From positions 1-33,472 of the forward strand of contig CAIMZW010000059.1 of NCBI GenBank assembly GCA_903846075.1: a stretch of DNA of 33,472 nt, in the 5' to 3' direction. The notes beneath the pieces are model-generated. The model saw nothing but the letters and a program-made list of their open reading frames with translations. It was not told where the DNA came from and ran no database searches. Numbering within the stretch: position 1 is the first letter of the stretch; every line of letters starts with the position of its first letter. The stretch comes from an uncultured Actinomycetes bacterium (GTDB lineage Bacteria > Actinomycetota > Actinomycetes > Nanopelagicales > Nanopelagicaceae). Made by a program: the position numbers and the translations under genes. Positions 18,389-25,973 of this stretch are shown piece after piece.

Positions 18389-19345
18389 TCACCGACGGCG
18401 TTCATTGCGGTTTAGCGTCTCCAACGAGCGTGTCAGATCTAGTGGGTAGTCGGCAAAAAAGTCGAGCGCCTCACCCGACACAGGGTGTTTGAATCGCAAC
18501 TCGCGCGCATGAAGCCATGGACGTGTGATATCGAGGCGTTGAGCAATTGTGGGATCTGCTCCATAGGTGAGATCCCCCACAAGTGGATGATGAAGCGCCG
18601 AAAAATGAACTCTGATCTGATGAGTTCGTCCGGTCTCCAATTGAATCTCTAAAAGACTGACTGCTGGGAATAGCTCCATCGTTGTGTAATGAGTGATGCT
18701 TGGCTTGCCATCGGCAACTACTGCAAATCGATAGTCCTCACGAGGGTGTCGATCGATAGGAGCATCAATCGTCCCATCGGAGGGATCCATTCGGCCTTGG
18801 ACCAGAGCGTGATAAACCTTCTCAACCGTTCGGTCGCGGAATTGCTGCTTAAGGCTGCTGTATGAAATTTCATCTTTCGCTACCACCATCAAGCCGGTCG
18901 TACCCACATCGAGTCGGTGGACCACGCCTTGGCGTTCGGCCGCCCCACTAGTCGCCACTTTATATCCCGCGCCGATAATCGCACCGATAACAGTCGTTCC
19001 GCTCCATCCTGGACTGGGGTGAGCTGCAATCCCTGCTGGCTTGTCGATAACGATGATGTGGTCATCGTTATAAACCACGGATAATCCCTCGATGGGAGTG
19101 GAAACGAGAGTCGCAGGTTTTGCTTGCGCTGGCATCAAGATTTCAAGCAGGTCATTTTCGTGAAGTCGATCCGACTTTCCCAAAGCCTTGCCATTTCTGG
19201 TTACTTCACCCTCCTCAATAAGGGAGACGATGACCGAACGAGAGAGTCCAAGGAGTCTGGCTAGCGCCGAGTCCACGCGGTCTTGATCGAGACCCTCTGG
19301 AATGGCAATAATCTTCAATTCACGTTCTGATTCAAGAGGGCTCAT
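18389..19345 (-). CDS. rluD: RluD-family 23S rRNA pseudouridine synthase
   Basis: Converts specific uridines of large-subunit rRNA to pseudouridine; target positions cannot be set from sequence alone. The 318 residues have an N-terminal S4 RNA-binding domain (about 19-70, DRVDSALARLLGLSRS) and the RluA/RluD catalytic core. The catalytic Asp146 is in VVHRLDVGTTGLMVVAKD. Other family stretches are IDKPAGIAAHPSPG and ETGRTHQIRVH. The ATG at 19343-19345 directly follows the lspA TAA with no spacer, and GGAGAG inside the end of lspA is the ribosome site. The lspA-rluD pair is widely conserved. Confidence 0.94.
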   Translation of the reverse strand: MSPLESERELKIIAIPEGLDQDRVDSALARLLGLSRSVIVSLIEEGEVTRNGKALGKSDRLHENDLLEILMPAQAKPATLVSTPIEGLSVVYNDDHIIVIDKPAGIAAHPSPGWSGTTVIGAIIGAGYKVATSGAAERQGVVHRLDVGTTGLMVVAKDEISYSSLKQQFRDRTVEKVYHALVQGRMDPSDGTIDAPIDRHPREDYRFAVVADGKPSITHYTTMELFPAVSLLEIQLETGRTHQIRVHFSALHHPLVGDLTYGADPTIAQRLDITRPWLHARELRFKHPVSGEALDFFADYPLDLTRSLETLNRNERRR

Positions 19346-19876
19346 TTACTCTCCACTTCCACTATTGAGTTCAGGGGGCGTGGGTTTGATATTCCGAGCC
19401 GCTAAATACATTGTCATGATTGCAGCTATAACAATAGAGGTATCTGCCACATTAAAAGTGGGCCAGTGCGGAATCTCAATCCAATCCACGACTTGACCAC
19501 GCAAGAAACCTGGTGCCCGGAAAATGCGATCGGCAAGATTGCCGGCAATTCCACCGAAAAGCAGAGCTAGAGCAAAGACCCAACCTTTCTGACTTACCCG
19601 GGGAATGTAGATCAGAATGACACCTGCGACCACTACCGCGAAGGCGCTGAGGAAAACTGTCTTATCGGTGGCGAAACTAAATGCGGCCCCCGAATTGAAC
19701 CTCAAATCCAATCGTAGAAGAGATCCGACGACGTTAATGGGGTGATCTGGAAGTAGGGCTATCGCAAGAGCCTTACTTGAGTCATCAAGGAGAAAAACTA
19801 CAAATGCTAGAAGAGCAAATCGCTTACGAGAAGCGACCTCTAGCGGCGTTCTTCTTTTTGCTTGCATGACATGCAC
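19346..19876 (-). CDS. lspA: Lipoprotein signal peptidase (signal peptidase II)
   Basis: Aspartic protease that cleaves the signal peptide of prolipoproteins after Lgt has modified them. There are four hydrophobic helices in about 176 residues. The catalytic aspartates are Asp116 in GGIAGNLADRIFR and Asp145 in FNVADTSI. LLDDSSKALA and FNSGAAFSF are conserved family blocks. The start is uncertain: GTG at 19874-19876 or ATG at 19865-19867. Both lie inside the 3' end of the dksA-like gene, giving a 28-37 nt overlap, and neither has a clear Shine-Dalgarno, so translation likely depends on the upstream gene. Confidence 0.94.
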   Translation of the reverse strand: MHVMQAKRRTPLEVASRKRFALLAFVVFLLDDSSKALAIALLPDHPINVVGSLLRLDLRFNSGAAFSFATDKTVFLSAFAVVVAGVILIYIPRVSQKGWVFALALLFGGIAGNLADRIFRAPGFLRGQVVDWIEIPHWPTFNVADTSIVIAAIMTMYLAARNIKPTPPELNSGSGE

Positions 19877-20922
19877 AAAGTGGCACGTGGGAAAACCTGA
19901 AGTCGCTCTTTACCAACCGAGTTACCACATTCTTCGCAACGACCATAGGTTTTATTTTCAATTCGCTCCAGCGCACGTTCGGTCTGCAGGACCATGTCTC
20001 GCGCGTTGTAGACCAAGGACATTTCGTGTTCTCGCTCGAAAGTTTTGGTTCCGGCATCTGCTTGATCATCACCGGCGCCAACTCCTGCGGCGCTAATGAG
20101 ATCTTGCATCTCACTTTCGGCTTCAGCCAATTCTTTCTGCAGCCGGATTAAATCCTTGGCTAGTTCAGCGCGCATTGCCTTCAACTCAGCAGATGTCCAT
20201 GGATTCTCACCCAGCTGGGCGACCAAAGGGGCCGGTGCAGACTTAATGGGCTTGAGCGTTGACTTCTTTGTTGACTTTGTTGGTCGAGGTGGTGGAGTCA
20301 TCACCAACCGACGTTCTTCAATGATTGGTTCAGGACCGGAGTTAACTTCATGCGGCGTCACCGTGATCGTGGTGGAATCGCCTGTGGTCGTACTCTGCAA
20401 TTTTGCTGGGAAGGCTTTTGGTGGGCTTTTCTTTGCAGGTTTAGCAAGAGTTGGTTTAACAATATTTGGCGAGCGCTCTTTAACAGCAGTTTTTGCTGGG
20501 GCACTCTCTTTCTTCGCCACTACTTTGGTGGCTGGTGCTTTTAACTTTTCAGAACTTTTGGTCGCGGGACTCTTGGTTGCGGGAATCTTTGTAGCAGGTA
20601 CAGCTTGTTTCACTGGGACAACTTTCTTTGCAGGTGCCGTTTTCTTGGCAGGAGAGGAAGATTTCTTAGGCGGAACTACTTTCTTGGAGGGTACTGCTTT
20701 CTTTACTGATGCTTTTACCGAATTTTCCTTCTTTGTTAGGACAGGAGTGGCTTTCTTTGATGGATTACTCTTTTTTACCGTCGTCGATTTTGGAGCGGCA
20801 GATTTGGCCGCGGCCGAAGGAGCTACCTTCTTTGCTGGCTTACTCTTCGCCGGATTAGTGGGTGTCTGCGTCGGTTTCGGCGCGCGCTTGCTAGCGCTTG
20901 CAGCTACTTTCTTAGTCACCAC
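19840..20922 (-). CDS. TraR/DksA-type zinc-finger regulator with Lys/Ala/Pro-rich histone-like tail
   Basis: The C-terminal 120 or so residues form a DksA-like module: a helical region, an acidic tip with Asp286 and Asp289 (DQADAG, close to the DxxDxA motif of DksA), and a four-cysteine zinc finger (Cys329, Cys332, Cys350, Cys353) in YGRCEECGNS and ATLCMSC. DksA acts in the secondary channel of RNA polymerase. The first 210 or so residues are very different: repeats of KKVAP-, PAKK- and PATK-like units resembling histone H1 or mycobacterial HupB tails, which should bind DNA non-specifically. GTG start at 20920-20922 with GAGGAG five bases upstream; a second GTG follows immediately. It overlaps lspA. 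Actinobacterial homologues next to lspA/ileS also have such tails, as I recall. Confidence 0.88.
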   Translation of the reverse strand: MVTKKVAASASKRAPKPTQTPTNPAKSKPAKKVAPSAAAKSAAPKSTTVKKSNPSKKATPVLTKKENSVKASVKKAVPSKKVVPPKKSSSPAKKTAPAKKVVPVKQAVPATKIPATKSPATKSSEKLKAPATKVVAKKESAPAKTAVKERSPNIVKPTLAKPAKKSPPKAFPAKLQSTTTGDSTTITVTPHEVNSGPEPIIEERRLVMTPPPRPTKSTKKSTLKPIKSAPAPLVAQLGENPWTSAELKAMRAELAKDLIRLQKELAEAESEMQDLISAAGVGAGDDQADAGTKTFEREHEMSLVYNARDMVLQTERALERIENKTYGRCEECGNSVGKERLQVFPRATLCMSCKQKEERR

Positions 20923-21120
20923 GTGAACTCCTCGCGTTTGCGGCGCACAGGCTAGAACCTTTACCCCACTTGCGCCAACTCTTGTGGGCTCAAATATTCC
21001 TCGGTACTCAGTTGAGGGACGCTGGATTATCTCCTAAAAGTCCCTACCTGACCTTCAGATTCACTGGTAGAAACGCCTTTTTCCTCGATTTCCTACTAAT
21101 TCTCATCAATTACTTCGTTC
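20923..21120. other. Divergent intergenic region between dksA-like gene and ileS leader
   Basis: This gap holds no gene. It must contain the promoter of the minus-strand dksA-lspA-rluD genes; a candidate pair TTGGCG / TAGCCT with an 18-bp spacer reads on the minus strand at about 20948-20977, but it is weak. Two inverted repeats are visible: CCCAC/GTGGG (20965-20969 with 20984-20988) and AGGGAC/GTCCCT (21015-21020 with 21040-21045). I assign no function to either. Confidence 0.4.
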
Positions 21121-21121
21121 T

Positions 21122-21130
21122 TGATAAGGT
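21122..21130 (+). promoter_or_regulatory. Putative extended -10 promoter of ileS
   Basis: TGATAAGGT reads as TG-N-TANNNT. Transcription would begin near 21137, just before the 5' strand of T-box stem I, giving a leader of about 190 nt. There is no recognisable -35 hexamer at the right distance, as often happens with extended -10 promoters. Confidence 0.4.
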
Positions 21131-21140
21131 TAAGTCCTTC

Positions 21141-21331
21141 GCGCAACGGTAATGATGAGGCAATCACCTCGGAACCGCTGGAAGAGTCGAGAAATCGAGG
21201 TAGAACCAGCCGCGAAAATGAGAGTGGAATCGCCCAATTGTGGGTGATTCAAGGTGGGTGGTACCGCGGCCGAAAGTCGCCCCTCCAAGGATCCAAATGC
21301 GATCGCTACCGGAGGAAAGGACCAAGAGATG
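21141..21331 (+). promoter_or_regulatory. T-box riboswitch, translational type, controlling ileS
   Basis: The conserved T-box core GGTGGTACCGCGG is at 21257-21269. Short stem I pairs CAACGGT (21144-21150) with ACCGCTG (21174-21180; one A-C mismatch) and GAGG (21157-21160) with CCTC (21167-21170). The Ile codon ATC (21163-21165) is in its loop. A 10-bp hairpin (21227-21236 with 21241-21250, loop ATTG) is stem III. The antisequestrator pairs GGG (21256-21258) with CCC (21281-21283) and GCG (21266-21268) with CGC (21278-21280) around the bulge TGGTACC. In the alternative state CCTCC (21282-21286) pairs with the Shine-Dalgarno GGAGG (21311-21315). There is no terminator T-run, so uncharged tRNA-Ile should switch translation on. 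This matches the known actinobacterial ileS class. Confidence 0.93.
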
Positions 21332-24300
21332 ACTGTTTTTTCAGCGCTCTCCCCCCATATCGACCTTGCTGCAGCCGAGCATGAGATTCTTAATTTCTGG
21401 CAAACCCAGGAAATTTTCCAAAAATCAGTAGCCAATCGCGATGGCGCACCGCGTTGGACGTTCTATGAAGGCCCTCCTACGGCCAATGGAATGCCCGGGA
21501 CTCATCACATCGAAGCTCGAGTCTTCAAGGATCTCTTCCCGCGCTACCACACGATGAAGGGTTCTCAAGTTATCCGAAAGGCTGGCTGGGACTGCCATGG
21601 CTTACCGGTAGAGATTGCCGTCGAAAAAGAGTTGGGATTTAACGGCAAAGGCGACATTGAAAAATATGGCATTGCCGAATTCAATGATCGTTGCCGAGCT
21701 TCGGTCCAACGCCATGTGGATGCCTTTGAAACCATGACAAAACGGATGGGCTTTTGGGTCGACTTTGATGAAGCTTACTGGACGATGTCTGGCGAATATG
21801 TCGAAAGCGTTTGGTGGTCACTCCAACAAATCTGGAAGAAGGGGTTGCTGGTCCAAGACCACCGAGTAGCTCCATATTGCCCACGTTGTGGCACCGGATT
21901 ATCGGATCATGAATTAGCCCAAGGGTACGAAACGGTAACCGACCCTTCGGTCTTCGTAAGATTTCCCGTTCTCACTGGGCCTGCGGCGCAATGGGGCGCC
22001 TCTTTCTTGGTCTGGACGACAACACCATGGACTTTGGTTTCCAATACCGCCATCGCCGTTAATCCTGAAGTTGAATATCAGGTCATCGAAATCCCGACCG
22101 AAACTGGAACTGAACGTCTGGTCGTTGCGAGCAACTTGGCTCAGGTATTAGGCGAGAATCGAACAGTCCTGGCCAGTTTTTCTGGCCGCGATCTCGAACA
22201 TAGCAAGTACACGCGGCCCTTTGACCTTGTCGAAATTCCTGATTCTCACATCGTGGTTCTTGCGGAATACGTTACCGTCGAAGATGGAACTGGTTTAGTT
22301 CACCAAGCCCCGGCATTTGGCGCCGATGATTTACTGACTTGCCGCAAATATGGATTGCCAGTCGTAAACCCAGTCGCACCAGACGGAACTTTTATCAAGA
22401 GTTTAAATCTCGTTGGTGGCATGTTCTTTAAAGACGCCGATAAATTACTCATCAGAGATTTACGCAACCGCGAATTACTCTTTCGCCATGTTCAATATGA
22501 ACACTCTTATCCGCATTGCTGGCGTTGTCATACGGTCTTGATCTATTACGCGCAACCATCTTGGTATATCAAAACTACCGCGATTAAATCTGCACTCCTT
22601 CGAGAGAATCAGAAGACAGATTGGCATCCAGAAACCATCAAGTCTGGACGATTTGGCGATTGGCTAAATAACAATATTGACTGGGCAGTTTCGCGTAATC
22701 GATATTGGGGTACTCCCCTTCCGATTTGGCGTTGCGAAAACGGACATGATTATTGTGTCGGATCCATGGCGGAATTGGGATCACTTTCTGGCTCTGAACT
22801 ATCTACAACAGATCCACATCGTCCCTTTGTAGATGACATCACCTTTCTATGCACCGAATGTTCGGCACCCATGGTTCGAGTTCCGGAAGTTATCGACTGT
22901 TGGTATGACTCCGGAGCCATGCCATTTGCGCAATGGGGCTATCCACATAAAGAAGGTTCAGTAGAGAAATTTAACGCGGCCTACCCAGCAAACTTCATCG
23001 CCGAAGCTATCGACCAGACTCGGGGCTGGTTCTACACCTTGATGACTATTGGTACTTTGGTCTTCGATCAAAGTTCCTTCGAATCAGTTCTTTGTCTGGG
23101 ACATATTCTGGATAAAGATGGTCGAAAGATGAGTAAGCATTTGGGAAATGTTCTCGAGCCAGTTTCTCTCATGGAACGACATGGTGCTGATGCCGTTCGT
23201 TGGTACATGTTGGCTGCCGGATCGCCTTGGAGTGCGCGCAGATTAGGTCATGATGCGATCACGGATGTCGTCCGCAAAACTTTGCTCACTTACTGGAACA
23301 CCGTTTCCTTCTTCTCTTTATATGCGAGTGCTTCGAATTTTGATCTCCAAAATACTGATTATGAATTAACTACTCTAGATCGTTGGATTCTTTCCGAACT
23401 TAACTCGCTCATCGCCGCAGTGGATTCGGCTTACTCAAATTACGATTCCCAAGAAGCCGGAAGCGTTCTGGCACGATTCATTGACGACCTCTCCAATTGG
23501 TACGTTCGTCGTTCGCGTAGGCGATTTTGGGATGGGGATAATGCAGCACTTCACACCCTCTTCTTATGCATTAGAGAATTAACTCTCTTGATGGCGCCAA
23601 TGGTCCCCTTCATAACCGAACATGTCTGGCAAAACTTGATCCGACCAGTCTCGGACGTTGCCGAATCTGTTCACCTCATGGATTTTCCAACATCTGATGC
23701 AACAATGGTTGATACTGCTCTCTCCAATTCCGTCGCACTTTCCAGGCGTCTAGTGGAACTTGGTCGGGCAGCTCGAGCTGAATCAAAGGTAAAGATTCGA
23801 CAACCATTAGCACGCGCCCTTGTTGCTGCTCCTGGTTGGGAGAATATGGATCCAGAGATTCGCTTGCATATTGCAGATGAGCTCAATGTACGTAACCTCG
23901 CGAATTTAGCCTCGGCAGGAAGCGACTTGGTGGATGTAAGCATCAAAGCCAATTTCCGCACAATTGGTGCCAGGTTTGGCGGAGAGGTTCAGGCTATTGC
24001 CAAAGCAATTACGGCAGCCAATGCAACCGATCTGGTATCGACCATCCGTTCACACGGAAGTTCCACAATCACTTATTTTCGTGGTGATGTAGAGGTTGGC
24101 GTTGAGATTCGCGAAGAAGATCTCGTCATCACCGAAACACCTAAAGAAGGTTGGTCCGTAGCCTCTCATTCCGGTGAAAGTCTCGCTCTCGATCTTGCGC
24201 TCACACCAGAACTTGTCTCTGCCGGCCTCGTAAGAGAGGTTGTGAGATTTCTTCAAGATGCAAGAAAGAGTTCTGGTTTTGATATCAGCGATCGAATTCG

Positions 24301-24457
24301 AGTGAGCTGGAATGCACCGACAGAACTTGCCGAGGTTATTCTTCGCGCTGGCGAGGAAATCTCAGCAGAAATTTTGGCGGTTGAACTGGTTCAGGATCCA
24401 GAACTTTCCGCTGGTGAGAATGAACTTCAACTTCAGGCAATTCTGATCAAGGAATGA
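21329..24457 (+). CDS. ileS: Isoleucyl-tRNA synthetase, IleRS2 type with GTHH signature
   Basis: Charges tRNA-Ile in the cytoplasm. I place the start at ATG 21329-21331, 13 bases after GGAGG. An in-frame extension to 21254 lies within the T-box and is not protein. The 1042-residue product has the class I motifs GTHH (57-60, where HIGH is expected) and KMSKH (600-604). The WVDFDEAYWT region, the WTTTPWTL editing-domain entry and metal-binding pairs CPRCGTG and CWRC are also present. The eukaryote-like IleRS2 form is usual in actinobacteria and is linked to mupirocin resistance. It is the only plus-strand gene here. Its stop (24455-24457) overlaps the convergent yggT by 11 nt. Expression is set by the leader T-box. 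Confidence 0.97.
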   Translation: MTVFSALSPHIDLAAAEHEILNFWQTQEIFQKSVANRDGAPRWTFYEGPPTANGMPGTHHIEARVFKDLFPRYHTMKGSQVIRKAGWDCHGLPVEIAVEKELGFNGKGDIEKYGIAEFNDRCRASVQRHVDAFETMTKRMGFWVDFDEAYWTMSGEYVESVWWSLQQIWKKGLLVQDHRVAPYCPRCGTGLSDHELAQGYETVTDPSVFVRFPVLTGPAAQWGASFLVWTTTPWTLVSNTAIAVNPEVEYQVIEIPTETGTERLVVASNLAQVLGENRTVLASFSGRDLEHSKYTRPFDLVEIPDSHIVVLAEYVTVEDGTGLVHQAPAFGADDLLTCRKYGLPVVNPVAPDGTFIKSLNLVGGMFFKDADKLLIRDLRNRELLFRHVQYEHSYPHCWRCHTVLIYYAQPSWYIKTTAIKSALLRENQKTDWHPETIKSGRFGDWLNNNIDWAVSRNRYWGTPLPIWRCENGHDYCVGSMAELGSLSGSELSTTDPHRPFVDDITFLCTECSAPMVRVPEVIDCWYDSGAMPFAQWGYPHKEGSVEKFNAAYPANFIAEAIDQTRGWFYTLMTIGTLVFDQSSFESVLCLGHILDKDGRKMSKHLGNVLEPVSLMERHGADAVRWYMLAAGSPWSARRLGHDAITDVVRKTLLTYWNTVSFFSLYASASNFDLQNTDYELTTLDRWILSELNSLIAAVDSAYSNYDSQEAGSVLARFIDDLSNWYVRRSRRRFWDGDNAALHTLFLCIRELTLLMAPMVPFITEHVWQNLIRPVSDVAESVHLMDFPTSDATMVDTALSNSVALSRRLVELGRAARAESKVKIRQPLARALVAAPGWENMDPEIRLHIADELNVRNLANLASAGSDLVDVSIKANFRTIGARFGGEVQAIAKAITAANATDLVSTIRSHGSSTITYFRGDVEVGVEIREEDLVITETPKEGWSVASHSGESLALDLALTPELVSAGLVREVVRFLQDARKSSGFDISDRIRVSWNAPTELAEVILRAGEEISAEILAVELVQDPELSAGENELQLQAILIKE

Positions 24458-24734
24458 GATAGACCAAACTTGCCAGAATCTTTGCGGCGAAAAAGACCAC
24501 AATAAAGGAAAGATCGAGATTAACCGCTCCGATGCGAAGGGGCGGTACAAATCTGCGGACAAACTTGAGCGGTGGATCGGTGATGGCAAAAACAAATTCT
24601 GCAAAGGCCAGAACGACGCCCCTTGGGCGCCAATTGCGCGCAAACATTCGGACGTAGTCCAGAATTAATCGAGCAAAGAGCACAATAAGGAAGACCTGAA
24701 TTAAATTGGTAAGGATCGTTCCGATACTAGACAT
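24447..24734 (-). CDS. yggT: YggT/YlmG family membrane protein
   Basis: A 95-residue protein with two hydrophobic helices (about residues 6-25 and 72-93) joined by a loop with ITDPPLKFVRRFVPPLR, the YggT family signature. Homologues (YlmG) are conserved beside sepF and ftsZ and are linked to division and nucleoid or membrane organisation, without a settled biochemical role. The ATG is at 24732-24734, 18 nt after sepF, with no Shine-Dalgarno. TACGCT seven bases before it could be a leaderless -10, but read-through from sepF is equally likely. Its last 11 bases overlap the end of convergent ileS. Confidence 0.92.
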   Translation of the reverse strand: MSSIGTILTNLIQVFLIVLFARLILDYVRMFARNWRPRGVVLAFAEFVFAITDPPLKFVRRFVPPLRIGAVNLDLSFIVVFFAAKILASLVYLIP

Positions 24735-24752
24735 ATGTCATAGCGTAGCGAA

Positions 24753-25253
24753 TTAGCTTTGGTTGAAAAAACTAGCCTCAGCGGCAGCCGTTTTATCTTC
24801 CACGCTCACCATCACATTAGGTGGAGTCAAGAGAAATACTTTCGAAGTCACTCGTTCGATACTTCCATGGTGTCCGAAAACTAGACCAGAGGCAAAATCG
24901 ACGAGACGCTTGCGCTCGGCATCGTCCATATCGCTCAAGTTCATAATTACCGGTTGTCCCTCACGGTAATGCTCACCAATAACACGAGCCTCATTGTAAA
25001 AGCGTGGATGCAAAGTAATGATGCGATCGATAACTGCAGCCTCGCGAACCTCAACTGGCGCACTCACCCGAACAGCAGGCACCGCGGTCACGCTGGATGA
25101 TTGAGCCCAGGATGGAATTGCTGAAGGAGCAGGGGTGGCAAGAGGCCTGACACTTCGGCGAGGCTCTTCGACAGGCAGGGGCGTCTCAACTTCCAGCGCC
25201 TCTTCATCAACCAAGCCAAGATAATTTGCCATCTTTTTGAACGCATTTGCCAT
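24753..25253 (-). CDS. sepF: Cell division protein SepF
   Basis: SepF anchors FtsZ filaments to the membrane; in actinobacteria lacking FtsA and ZipA it is the principal tether. The 166 residues show an N-terminal amphipathic membrane-targeting segment (MANAFKKMANYLGL), a Pro/Ala-rich linker (about 22-70) and the SepF core from about residue 72 (IDRIITLHPRFYNEARVIG, VIMNLSDMDDAERKRLVDFA, GSIERVTSKVFLLTP). The start ATG at 25251-25253 has no Shine-Dalgarno. TAAAAT lies exactly six bases upstream, consistent with a leaderless promoter of its own. Confidence 0.95.
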   Translation of the reverse strand: MANAFKKMANYLGLVDEEALEVETPLPVEEPRRSVRPLATPAPSAIPSWAQSSSVTAVPAVRVSAPVEVREAAVIDRIITLHPRFYNEARVIGEHYREGQPVIMNLSDMDDAERKRLVDFASGLVFGHHGSIERVTSKVFLLTPPNVMVSVEDKTAAAEASFFNQS

Positions 25254-25259
25254 AGTTTC

Positions 25260-25265
25260 ATTTTA
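25260..25265 (-). promoter_or_regulatory. Putative -10 box of leaderless sepF promoter
   Basis: Minus-strand TAAAAT, then GAAACT, then the sepF ATG. The 6-nt spacing is identical to that at hisD and the VIT gene. It sits in the 21-nt gap after yggS, so sepF-yggT can be transcribed independently of ftsZ-pgeF-yggS. Confidence 0.5.
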
Positions 25266-25274
25266 GGTTACTAG

Positions 25275-25973
25275 TCAACGAAGACCGAGGATTGAACTCC
25301 CGATTCGAACGAGTGTCGCTCCATGCCTTATGGCACTTTCGAAATCGCCGCTCATTCCTGCAGAGAGCCCCCTGAGATTTAGCCCAGAGTTCGCAAATTG
25401 ATCCTTCACGCTCCGGTGAATCTCTTCAAGTCTGGCAAAAGATTGCTCTGGTTGCGCATCAAGTGGTGCCACCGCCATCAGTCCTCTTATGGATAGCTTT
25501 TTCAAGTTGGCGACCTCTAATACGAATTTTGGCAAATCATCTGGCCAGACACCGCCACGTTCGGATGAATCATCTCTTCGGTCCAGTCGAACTTGTAGGT
25601 AGACATCGAGAGATCGACCTTCTGGCAACAGACTTTGGATTTTCTGCGCATGACTAAAATCATCTAAGGAGTGAATGACGTTCGCCCAGGAAAGCAAACT
25701 TTTTAATTTGTTGCTCTGAATCTGTCCTTGAAAATGCCAGATAACATCTTTTGGCAACCCACCGACTTTAAACTCGCCATCGGCAATCCGATTCTCCCCA
25801 AAATTACGTTCACCAAGTTGATACAAGATCTCCAAATCGGAGATGGGGAAAGTTTTGGTGACAACAACCAAAGTAATTTCCTGAGGATTTCGACCAACAT
25901 CTAGAGCTGCTTGGGTAATTCGATTATGGATACCAACCAGTCGAGATTCGATTTGGTTATGCCGATCACTCAT
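25275..25973 (-). CDS. yggS: YggS/PLPBP family PLP-homeostasis protein
   Basis: A 232-residue PLP-binding protein of the alanine-racemase-fold YggS/PROSC family, involved in vitamin B6 and amino-acid homeostasis rather than a defined catalytic step. The PLP lysine is Lys40 in LVVVTKTFP. Other family blocks are GERNFGENR, WHFQGQIQSNK, GLMAV, and the C-terminal LSAGMSGDFESAIRHGAT with RIGSSILG. I chose the ATG at 25971-25973 because it overlaps the pgeF stop as ATGA and begins where homologues begin. A longer frame to 26060 runs back into pgeF and is not supported. Confidence 0.94.
   Translation of the reverse strand: MSDRHNQIESRLVGIHNRITQAALDVGRNPQEITLVVVTKTFPISDLEILYQLGERNFGENRIADGEFKVGGLPKDVIWHFQGQIQSNKLKSLLSWANVIHSLDDFSHAQKIQSLLPEGRSLDVYLQVRLDRRDDSSERGGVWPDDLPKFVLEVANLKKLSIRGLMAVAPLDAQPEQSFARLEEIHRSVKDQFANSGLNLRGLSAGMSGDFESAIRHGATLVRIGSSILGLR

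Noticed and set aside
20096-20926. A 276-codon open frame on the plus strand, rich in Phe, Gly and Ala, resembling a membrane protein
   Set aside because: It is the antisense of the Lys/Ala-rich dksA-like gene; AAG/AAA codons read backwards give Phe/Leu-rich protein. The opposite frame has a zinc finger, a good Shine-Dalgarno and conserved context.
21254-21328. In-frame N-terminal extension of ileS (25 codons)
   Set aside because: It runs through the T-box antisequestrator and sequestrator. The ATG at 21329 has GGAGG upstream and gives the normal IleRS N-terminus.
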